This document shows positions 14,644-20,894 of a stretch of 48,206 bases of DNA, one piece after another; position 1 is the first letter of the stretch; each line of letters begins with the position of its first letter. Below the pieces are notes generated by a model, which did no database searches, was not told the origin of the DNA, and saw only the letters and a list, made by a program, of their open reading frames with translations. The DNA comes from Candidatus Omnitrophota bacterium (GTDB taxonomy: Bacteria; Ratteibacteria; UBA8468; B48-G9; DTJG01). The translations under genes and the position numbers were made by a program. The stretch lies in contig JAMDAS010000005.1 in the NCBI GenBank assembly GCA_023484085.1, positions 1 to 48,206 on the forward strand, written 5' to 3'.

Positions 14644-14691
14644 TAAAATTACATATTTAGGGGGAAAATACCGCGTCCTTAACCCAAATTG

Positions 14692-15249
14692 CTATCCATT
14701 TTGCTCTCTGATGTATTTATAAAGAGTAGGTTTGGAAATACCCATCATTTGGCAAATATCTTTTATAGAATGTTTTTTACTTGTATATAATTCAACCACA
14801 AGTTTTCGTTTATTTTCTGGCAATAACTTAGGTCTACCTCCTTGCCGACCCCTGGTTCTTGCCGCTTCTAATCCTGCACGAGTTCTTTCCCGGATTAAAT
14901 TTCTTTCAAATTCAGCCAGTGCTGCAAAAATATGAAAAACCAATTTTCCACCGCTTGTGGTAGTATCAATAGTTTCTTGTAAGCTTTTAAATCCAACACC
15001 TTGCTGTTCCAGTTCATTTACCCATTCAATTAAATGTTTTAAAGTGCGTCCTAACCGGTCTAAACGCCACACAATCAATATATCATCTTTCCGTAAAATT
15101 TCTTTGAGTTTATTTAAACCAGGCCGTTCTGCAACGGAGTCGCTAATTTCATCAGTGATGATTTTTTCACACCCTGCTTGTTTTAATGCATCTATTTGTA
15201 AGTTTAAGTTTTGTTCTATAGTTGAAACGCGAGCATACCCAACTTTCAT
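14692..15249 (-). CDS. tnpR: Serine resolvase of the Tn3-like element
   Basis: A 185-residue small serine recombinase. The N-terminus MKVGYARVST contains the nucleophile Ser9. The catalytic arginines lie in IVWRLDRLGRTLKHL and the E-helix AALAEFERNLIRERTRAGLE follows. The last 45 residues form a Hin-type helix-turn-helix (SIKDICQMMGISKPTLYKYI). Length and domain order equal Tn3 TnpR. CCGGAGG-like sequence upstream of ATG 15249 serves as ribosome site. It reads toward the recombinase-side end of its element and has a dyad 73 bp upstream, consistent with a res site. It looks intact. Confidence 0.92.
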   Translation of the reverse strand: MKVGYARVSTIEQNLNLQIDALKQAGCEKIITDEISDSVAERPGLNKLKEILRKDDILIVWRLDRLGRTLKHLIEWVNELEQQGVGFKSLQETIDTTTSGGKLVFHIFAALAEFERNLIRERTRAGLEAARTRGRQGGRPKLLPENKRKLVVELYTSKKHSIKDICQMMGISKPTLYKYIREQNG

Positions 15250-15321
15250 TTTTCCTCCGGAGTTAAATAAGTCTTTTCTTTGATTTTATCATTTCCCTTG
15301 ATTTAATTCCAGACTTTATTT

Positions 15322-15355
15322 ACCATAAAAGCATTGAATATGGTATTTTTATGGT
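15322..15355. promoter_or_regulatory. res-like dyad between tnpR and tnpA remnant
   Basis: ACCATAAAA (15322-15330) and TTTTATGGT (15347-15355) form a perfect 9 bp inverted repeat with a 16 bp centre, total 34 bp. Resolvase subsites in Tn3 res regions are dyads of about this length and lie between divergent tnpR and tnpA, exactly this position. I did not identify the other two subsites. Confidence 0.5.
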
Positions 15356-15440
15356 GTCCAAGAAAAAGTAAAGTAAACGGTCGTTTTTGATACTGTGAAG
15401 AAATCAATTATGCCTGAGCTTTTTATAATCTATTAAAAAT

Positions 15441-15578
15441 GAATTGGTCGTTACATGGCAACATATCAATTTACAAGGTGAGTATGATTTCTCAGAAGAA
15501 ATACTGAAAAATGCCATTGATTTTCAACTCCCGAAATTGTTGGAATTAGAAATAGAAAAAATTGGAGAAACAAATTAA
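15441..15578 (+). pseudogene. tnpA: C-terminal remnant of Tn3-family transposase TnpA
   Basis: The open frame reads ELVVTWQHINLQGEYDFSEE and on to PKLLELEIEKIGETN-stop. The WxHINLxGEYxF pattern is the hallmark of the extreme C-terminus of Tn3-family transposases (compare GWEHINLTGDY). It ends 37 bp before the terminal repeat, as tnpA does in Tn3 elements. Only about 46 codons remain of roughly 1000. The same tail is found just inside copies B and E. Confidence 0.75.
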
Positions 15579-15652
15579 CATGGAAGGGGCGAAATTATAG
15601 GGGGTTTGGCAAAATCCCATGCAACTTTCACCCTAAATATGCAATTTTACCC

Positions 15653-16038
15653 AATAGTATTTGGTAATTGGCGCAATGCCTGATAATATTTTTTCTATTT
15701 CAAGTCTTGCGTTTATTACCTGTAGTCTGTGCAGGCCAGTGGAAACTGGTATTTTGTCTTTGTCTGTTGGCGATATTCTATGCGCTTCTGGTATGTCTAA
15801 TGTGTTCCATCCTGTTTTTGTGAGGTAGTATACTCCGCTTTGGCTGAATAATACCTGTTTTCTGTTGATAAGACCCTTGTTTTCCATTTTAAGGAGTTTT
15901 TGCCTGTAGGTCTTAGAACTTATCTGTATTTTCAGTGAAAATATGGTTTTTTATCTGTTCTGCGGTCGCAAAACCCTCTTCCCATAAAAAGGTTAATACC
16001 CCTTCTCTATGTTTTTTCTCTTTTTGTTTCCAGTCCAT
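15653..16038 (-). pseudogene. Replication-relaxation-like winged-helix gene, frameshifted and cut
   Basis: From ATG 16038 the frame reads MDWKQKEKKHREGVLTFLWE, then EEGFATAEQIKNHIF to a stop at about 15918. The next frame continues SSKTYRQKLLKMENKGLINR and VYYLTKTGWNTLD to the transposon end at 15652. Together they match the N-terminal winged helix of replication-relaxation family proteins of plasmids and conjugative elements. One indel near 15925 splits it, and the C-terminus is lost at the Tn3-like end, where the frame runs into WVKLHI-stop. Confidence 0.6.
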
Positions 16039-16118
16039 TTTTTGTTTTCTTCCATCCGCTCCTAAGCGGAATGTCTTACTTCGCTCTATTCAAATCCTGC
16101 TTATGAAAGATTTGCAAA

Positions 16119-16205
16119 CGGAGAGAGCAGGATTCGAACCTGCGGTACCGGTTAAGGTACAGCCGCTTTCGGGGCGGCCGCTATAGTCCACTCAGCCATC
16201 TCTCC
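16119..16205 (-). tRNA. tRNA-Ser (anticodon CGA)
   Basis: Folds as a class II tRNA: acceptor GGAGAGA/TCTCTCC with discriminator G, a 3 bp D stem, anticodon stem GCCGC/GCGGC, a long variable arm GTACC/GGTAC and T arm GCAGG-TTCGAAT-CCTGC. The anticodon loop is CCCGAAA, giving anticodon CGA (codon UCG) with C instead of U at position 33. No CCA is encoded. It marks the edge between the mobile region and the backbone, a common integration point. Confidence 0.93.
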
Positions 16206-16212
16206 TTATCAT

Positions 16213-16869
16213 TTAATTCTTTGGACCAAAGATGAGCGTACCGACCCGGACAATGTTTGCTCCTTCTTCAATGGCTATTTTGTAAGTATCTGTCATTCCC
16301 ATTGAAAGATACTCCATTTTTATTCCGGGTATATTTTTTCCTGCAGTTTTTTCAAAAATTTCTCTTGTCAGGCGGAAAAATTGCCTGATATCCTCTGGAT
16401 TTTTAACAAGCGGACCCATTGTCATCAAGCCCAGAACCCTGAGATTTTCAAACCGGTCCATTTTTTCAATAAATCCATCACAATCTTCCGGCAAAACACC
16501 TGTCTTGTTTTCTTCCCTTCCACTATTTATTTCAATCAAAACAGGCATTTTTCTTTTTGTTTTTCTTATTTCTTCATTTAGTTTGGACGCAAGATGCAGT
16601 GAATCCAATGTTTCTATCATGTCAAATATTTCAATTGCCTGTTTTATTTTATTTGTCTGAAGATGTCCAATCAAATGCCATTCTACATTTTTCCCAAGTA
16701 TTTGAAATTTTTCTGCGGCTTCATTTACATAATTTTCCCCGATAATTCTTATACCTGCTGATATTGCTTCCTGTATCTCTTTGATACTCCTTCTTTTTGT
16801 AGCAGCAATCAATTTTACAGGTTCCGGGATTTTTTTAAACAGGTTTTCAATATTTTCCTTTATACTCAC
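16213..16869 (-). CDS. yggS: YggS/PLPBP pyridoxal phosphate homeostasis protein
   Basis: A 218-residue fold-type III PLP-binding protein that holds and delivers pyridoxal 5'-phosphate and affects amino-acid and vitamin B6 balance. The PLP lysine is in LIAATKRRS (about residue 25). Next come the family signatures GENYVNEAAEKF, WHLIGHLQTNK and LEINSGREENKTGV; near the end are SMGMTDTYKIAIEEGANIVRV and GTLIFGP, which bind the phosphate. Full length. It overlaps the upstream radical SAM gene by 4 bp, so both are co-transcribed. Confidence 0.95.
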   Translation of the reverse strand: MSIKENIENLFKKIPEPVKLIAATKRRSIKEIQEAISAGIRIIGENYVNEAAEKFQILGKNVEWHLIGHLQTNKIKQAIEIFDMIETLDSLHLASKLNEEIRKTKRKMPVLIEINSGREENKTGVLPEDCDGFIEKMDRFENLRVLGLMTMGPLVKNPEDIRQFFRLTREIFEKTAGKNIPGIKMEYLSMGMTDTYKIAIEEGANIVRVGTLIFGPKN

Positions 16870-17639
16870 AGTTTTTTACCCCTTCTTTTCATTGTATCCT
16901 TTATATTTATTGGCTTTATCTTTTTTTTCTTTATATCATAGGCGGAAATTACAGGAAGCCCTTTGAATATTTTTTTTACTTTTGTCATTGTTTTTTTGTC
17001 TACAGGTTGGACACCTGAAGGTCTTAATGGGGTATTTAACTGAATTTCATCCGGCTTTAGAATCTCACAGAAGTTTCTAATTTCTTTAATTTCATCAAGA
17101 TTTTCTTTAAGAACCATAATCTGGACCGCGAATTTTCCTTTAAATGTTTTTCTAAATTTTAGAAGAGATTTCCTTATGTCTTTTATCTTTATACCCATGA
17201 CAGGTTTGTTGATTCTTTTAAAAACCTCTTCAGAATATGCATCGAGCTTAAAAGCAATTAAATCCATATCCTTAAGTTCTTTCCATAACCGCTTATAGAG
17301 AATTGTGGAGCTGTTGGTTAAAAGGGCTGTTTTCCCTTTTTTATTCTTTTTTATCCATGCAGCCACTTTCCCTATATTCTTTGCAAGAGTTGGTTCTCCT
17401 TTACCTGAAAATGTATAATAATCAATATGTATATCCGATAGTTTGTTTAATTCCTCAATAACATTTTCTGCCCGGACATAATTCCTCCTGTTTATACAAG
17501 CCATCCCATTTTTTCCTAATTGGCAGTAAACACAATTGAATGAGCACACTTTTTCTTTTCCTGAAAGAAGGTCAATGCCCAAGGACGCTCCTAATCTCCA
17601 GGAACTGACGGGTCCATAAATATATGTAAACTTTATCAT
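16866..17639 (-). CDS. Radical SAM protein (COG0731 type)
   Basis: A 257-residue radical SAM enzyme. The start contains the family signature GPVSSWRLGASLGIDLL and the cluster motif CSFNCVYCQLG (CxxxCxxC, about residues 33-40). YTFSGKGEPTLAKNIG is the SAM-contacting GEP motif. Members of COG0731 are Fe-S oxidoreductases of mostly unknown substrate, related to TYW1-like enzymes. A G-rich ribosome site precedes ATG 17639. It is divergent from kdnB with only 63 bp between. Confidence 0.85.
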   Translation of the reverse strand: MIKFTYIYGPVSSWRLGASLGIDLLSGKEKVCSFNCVYCQLGKNGMACINRRNYVRAENVIEELNKLSDIHIDYYTFSGKGEPTLAKNIGKVAAWIKKNKKGKTALLTNSSTILYKRLWKELKDMDLIAFKLDAYSEEVFKRINKPVMGIKIKDIRKSLLKFRKTFKGKFAVQIMVLKENLDEIKEIRNFCEILKPDEIQLNTPLRPSGVQPVDKKTMTKVKKIFKGLPVISAYDIKKKKIKPINIKDTMKRRGKKL

Positions 17640-17648
17640 TTTACCCCC

Positions 17649-17702
17649 TTGACAGAACCAGATTATTTTGACATTTATCTTATTTAATTTTACATTATAT
17701 AA
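17649..17702 (+). promoter_or_regulatory. Promoter region of kdnB-kdnA
   Basis: TTGACA occurs twice, at 17649-17654 and 17668-17673. The second is followed after 17 bp by TACATT (17691-17696), placing the transcript start at about the ATG itself (17703). There is no Shine-Dalgarno sequence, so the gene may be read from a leaderless mRNA. The reverse strand of the same gap has TATAAT and could serve the divergent operon. Confidence 0.45.
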
Positions 17703-18839
17703 ATGGAAATGGAAACTTTTAAATTTATATGCACCCCGGAAATCGTTTTGGGAAATGGAAGTTTAAGCAGTCTTGGGGAAAAAATAAAAAAATTTCATGG
17801 AACACGGGTATTTGTCGTTATGGATAAAACCCTTTCAGATGTGAAGAATGAAGTAAAAAAAACCCTTGACAAAGAAAAAATATCATATTTTATCTATGAT
17901 GAAATAGTATCTGAGCCTACAACAGATTCAGGAAATCATGCGGGCCGATTAGCAAAAGAAGAAAAATGTGACATTGTCTGTGGCATTGGCGGCGGAAGCA
18001 GCATGGACACTGCAAAAGCAGTGTCCATTTTAATCACAAATGATGGGAAAGTTGAAGATTATCAGGGCATGGAAAAAGTTCCAAAACCGGGTGTACCCAA
18101 AATTATGGTTCCCACAACAGCAGGGACAGGAAGCGAGGTAACATTTACCGCTGTTTTTATAAGAGAAAAAGAAAAAACAAAAGGCGGCATCAACAGCAAA
18201 TATCTTTATCCTGAATGTGCAATACTTGACCCTGGTCTGACAGTATCCCTTCCCCAGGGACCTACCGCTTTTACAGGTATTGATGCTTTTTGTCATGCAA
18301 TTGAAAGTTATATCTCAAAAAAGAGTAATTTCTTTACTGAGGCTATTTCTGAAAAAGCTATGGAGTTAATCTGGGAAAACCTGCCGATTGTCTATAATAA
18401 GCCGGGAGACATAAAAGCAAGAAGCAACATGCTCTATGGAAGTTTCCTTGCGGGAATTGGTCTTGTAAATGCCGGAGTTACCGCGGTACATTCCCTTTCT
18501 TATCCCCTGGGGGGTCTTTTTGGTATAGCACATGGAACAGGAAATGCCCTTCTGCTTCCCTATGTTCTCAAAGCGGAAATATCTGAAATTAAAAATAAGC
18601 TCTCAAAAACAGGAACAAAGATTACAGGCAGAAAATGCGGCGCAGAATCATTTATTCATGAGTTGAAGAAATTTGAAAAAGGACTTAAAATTCCTGAAAA
18701 ACTTTCTGAATTAAGTATTCCACAGAATACAATTGAACAGATTGCTGAAGGCGCAATGAAAATTGCCGTACCTCTGGAAAATAATCCAAGAACATTCACC
18801 AAACAAGATATTATAAAAATATATCAAAAAGCATACTAA
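17703..18839 (+). CDS. kdnB: Iron-containing alcohol dehydrogenase, probable Kdo 8-oxidase KdnB
   Basis: A 378-residue group III Fe-dependent alcohol dehydrogenase. The nucleotide-binding GGGSSMDTAKA (about 96-106) and PTTAGTGSEVT precede the iron ligands in GIDAFCHAIE (Asp, His), AVHSLSYPLGG (His) and IAHGTGNALLLPY (His). The generic family does not fix the substrate. It is directly followed by a KdnA-like aminotransferase, and in Shewanella this pair oxidises Kdo at C8 and aminates it to 8-amino-Kdo. The presence of kdsC-kdsD in the same window fits. Alternative: a general alcohol dehydrogenase. Confidence 0.8.
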   Translation: MEMETFKFICTPEIVLGNGSLSSLGEKIKKFHGTRVFVVMDKTLSDVKNEVKKTLDKEKISYFIYDEIVSEPTTDSGNHAGRLAKEEKCDIVCGIGGGSSMDTAKAVSILITNDGKVEDYQGMEKVPKPGVPKIMVPTTAGTGSEVTFTAVFIREKEKTKGGINSKYLYPECAILDPGLTVSLPQGPTAFTGIDAFCHAIESYISKKSNFFTEAISEKAMELIWENLPIVYNKPGDIKARSNMLYGSFLAGIGLVNAGVTAVHSLSYPLGGLFGIAHGTGNALLLPYVLKAEISEIKNKLSKTGTKITGRKCGAESFIHELKKFEKGLKIPEKLSELSIPQNTIEQIAEGAMKIAVPLENNPRTFTKQDIIKIYQKAY

Positions 18840-18868
18840 AAAATTATATAAAAATGAAGGGAGGAAAA

Positions 18869-19987
18869 ATGCCGGGAAGAGAGGTTTTTGGTGAGGAGGA
18901 ATTACAGGAGGTTTCAGAGGTTATTAAAAGAGGGGTTCTTTTCAGGTATGGATTTGATGCGCAAAGACAGGGAATATTCAAGGTAAAAGAATTTGAAGGT
19001 GAATTTGCTCAATATATCGGTGCAAAATATTCTCTCGGTGTATCCTCAGGAACGTCCGCGCTCCAGACAGCCCTGTTAAGCCTTGGGCTTCCCAAAGGAA
19101 GTATAGTTCTTACACCATGCTTTACTTTTGTTGCAACAATTGAAGCAATTGAATGGTCAGGATATAAACCGATTTTATGCGAAATAGATGAAAGTCTGAA
19201 TATATCTACTGAAGATATAAATAAAAAAATAATTAGCAAAACTGCCTGTATACTACCTGTCCATATGATGGGTTCTTCCTGTGATATGGATAATATTGTA
19301 GATATATCAAGAAGGAACAACCTTTTTCTTGTTGAAGATGCATGTCAGGCAACAGGAGCAGAATATAAAGGCAAAAAGGCAGGAACCTTTGGCAATTTTG
19401 GCACTTTTAGTTTTGATTATGTTAAAGTGCTCACAACAGGCGAAGGCGGAATGATAACCACTGATGATGAAAATCTATATAAAGAAGCAGATGCCTGCCA
19501 TGACCATGGACATCCGCATCTTGAAAACGTACCAAGAGGTGTAGAAACAAGAAAAAGAAAGGGCTTTGACTTCAGGATGAATGAGGTTCAGGGTGCTCTT
19601 GGAATTGCACAGCTAAAAAAGATTGACTATATAATAAAAAAACAAAGGGAAAACAAAAAAGCAGTCAGGGATATTTTAAAAAATTATGAGTTTATTACAT
19701 TCAGAAAACATTTTGATGAAGAAGGTGAAATAGGAACGTTCCTTACGTTTTTTCTTCCTGATAAACAAAAGGCTGAAAAATTCAAGGAAAAAATGAGTGA
19801 AAACGGGATTACACCGGGAATATTAAACTACTGGCATTTTATTGCGAATATTGAAAGTGTCCAAACAAGAGAAAAGTTTAAAAAAAGCAGGGAAATCCTT
19901 GAAAAAACAGTCGTGATGGAAATCCTGATAAAGATGGACGTGGAAAAAACAATAGATGGCATGAAAAAAGTCTGTGATAATTTTTAA
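18869..19987 (+). CDS. kdnA: DegT-family aminotransferase, probable 8-amino-Kdo synthase KdnA
   Basis: A 372-residue PLP sugar aminotransferase. The start MPGREVFGEEELQEV and RYGFDAQRQGIFKVKEFE closely resemble Shewanella KdnA (MPGFELFGPEE..., FRYNFD). LGVSSGTSALQTALLSLGL binds the PLP phosphate, EDACQATGAEY is the family Asp motif, and the PLP lysine is in FDYVKVLTTGEGGMI. The later HDHGHPHLENVPRG segment also matches KdnA. ATG 18869 is chosen because GGGAGG lies 5 nt upstream and the homologous start is MPG; ATG 18854 is less likely. Product: 8-amino-3,8-dideoxy-Kdo for the outer-membrane glycolipid. Confidence 0.82.
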   Translation: MPGREVFGEEELQEVSEVIKRGVLFRYGFDAQRQGIFKVKEFEGEFAQYIGAKYSLGVSSGTSALQTALLSLGLPKGSIVLTPCFTFVATIEAIEWSGYKPILCEIDESLNISTEDINKKIISKTACILPVHMMGSSCDMDNIVDISRRNNLFLVEDACQATGAEYKGKKAGTFGNFGTFSFDYVKVLTTGEGGMITTDDENLYKEADACHDHGHPHLENVPRGVETRKRKGFDFRMNEVQGALGIAQLKKIDYIIKKQRENKKAVRDILKNYEFITFRKHFDEEGEIGTFLTFFLPDKQKAEKFKEKMSENGITPGILNYWHFIANIESVQTREKFKKSREILEKTVVMEILIKMDVEKTIDGMKKVCDNF

Positions 19988-19992
19988 CAATC

Positions 19993-20637
19993 CTAATTAA
20001 TATTTTGGGGTTGATATTTCTCCATTATTTGTCTGACTTTATCTTCAAAAAACTTTTTTACATCTTTCCAGTCATATTTTTTAAGCATTACAATATTTTC
20101 ATTTGCAGTTTCTGCATCTCTGAAATAAGCCAAACTTTTTATAATATGAAAAATGTTATCCCTGACTTGTTTATATTTCTTTTTATATAATTCAAGAAGA
20201 GTAAATAAATCTTCTTTTTGGCATATAAAATATAAATCAATAAAGTCCCTTTTGGTACCTCTGGAACCAATAGCATCTATTTTCATACAAGCAATATCTT
20301 TTAAATCAGCAATGTTAATATTTAAGAATCTTTGTTCAGGAAAAAGAAGTGGATAAGGGTAAGTAAAAAAACTTATTTTTGTATTATTAAATTTCCCGAC
20401 AATAGTATTTTTTGATGTATATTCTATAAAAAAAGACCCTCTTAATTTCAAGTCTCTGTAAATATCTTCATAAAGGAAATCTTTAAGTGTGAAAAAATCC
20501 AAATCAAAAGAAAGACGGTGCCCCAGATAAAGTGCGCAGCCAGAACCCCCTGCCAAATAAAAATCATCTAATTGCTCCATTCCTTTTAATAGGGCCAAAT
20601 CGCTCTGTGTTGCCTGAGATAATCCTTTTGTAAACAT
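19993..20637 (-). CDS. AbiEii/AbiGii-type nucleotidyltransferase toxin
   Basis: A 214-residue nucleotidyltransferase. The fold's motif appears as YLAGGSGCALYLGHRLSFDLDFFT (about 27-50), with GSG in place of the usual GGT and the acidic pair DLDFF. Next come NIADLKDIACMKIDAIGSRGTKRDFIDLYFI, the conserved helix region of AbiEii/AbiGii family proteins. Such enzymes transfer nucleotides to tRNA or other targets and act as toxins in phage defence. It overlaps the upstream DUF6922 gene by 52 bp. Its last codons lie inside a 21 bp direct repeat found again at 28601. Confidence 0.85.
   Translation of the reverse strand: MFTKGLSQATQSDLALLKGMEQLDDFYLAGGSGCALYLGHRLSFDLDFFTLKDFLYEDIYRDLKLRGSFFIEYTSKNTIVGKFNNTKISFFTYPYPLLFPEQRFLNINIADLKDIACMKIDAIGSRGTKRDFIDLYFICQKEDLFTLLELYKKKYKQVRDNIFHIIKSLAYFRDAETANENIVMLKKYDWKDVKKFFEDKVRQIMEKYQPQNIN
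20009..20029 (+). repeat. 21 bp direct repeat, left copy
   Basis: GGTTGATATTTCTCCATTAT plus T is identical here and at 28601-28621, in the same orientation, 8592 bp apart. It frames the AbiEii pair and the giant surface-protein gene. It could be the scar of an integrated segment or of recombination between the two 3' gene ends. Confidence 0.7.
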
Positions 20638-20888
20638 TTTGTCTCTTGTTCTTTCAGATTAAAATACCATGCCCAAAAATAATCGTTTTTCAAAAAAGTG
20701 AATGCCCTACTGGTTTTCACTATTTCCTTTATTTGATCTTTGGGATAGGTTTTAAACATCCATTTGATGGCTTTTTCATCTCCATATTCCAAAATTCTTT
20801 CAATAATAGTGTAATAATTTTTTTTGCTGTCTAATTTTTCAAAATACACATTCCAAAAATATTTTCTTAGGTATTTAGGTGGTTTCAT
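20586..20888 (-). CDS. DUF6922-like protein, probable antitoxin
   Basis: A 100-residue protein starting MKPPKYLRKYFWNVYFEKLD, then YYTIIERILEYGDEKAIKWM and FKTYPKDQIKEIVKTSR, the pattern of DUF6922 proteins. These are commonly encoded just upstream of AbiEii-type nucleotidyltransferases and presumed to be their antitoxins. It begins 6 bp after the stop of the giant surface protein and overlaps the toxin gene by 52 bp, so all three may be on one transcript. Role inferred from this arrangement. Confidence 0.75.
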   Translation of the reverse strand: MKPPKYLRKYFWNVYFEKLDSKKNYYTIIERILEYGDEKAIKWMFKTYPKDQIKEIVKTSRAFTFLKNDYFWAWYFNLKEQETKCLQKDYLRQHRAIWPY

Positions 20889-20894
20889 ATCATT

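Larger units (their letters stand above)
13007..15652 (-). mobile_element. Tn3-like element with resolvase, res-like site and TnpA tail
   Basis: The left end (13007-13019 continued at 14654-14675 once the IS is removed) reads inward GGGTAAAATTACATATTTAG then GGGGAAAATACCGCG. The right end (15615-15652) reads outward CCCTAAATATGCAATTTTAC. Inside, in order: resolvase gene (reading left), res-like dyad, TnpA C-terminal fragment. Without the IS it is only about 1 kb, a Tn3-derived miniature that has lost nearly all of tnpA. It separates a truncated ATPase gene from a truncated replication-relaxation gene, showing that its formation involved deletion or recombination, not a simple insertion. Confidence 0.65.

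Noticed and set aside
15935-16186. 83-codon plus-strand frame
   Set aside because: Runs through the tRNA-Ser gene on the opposite strand and the replication-relaxation pseudogene; no start signal.
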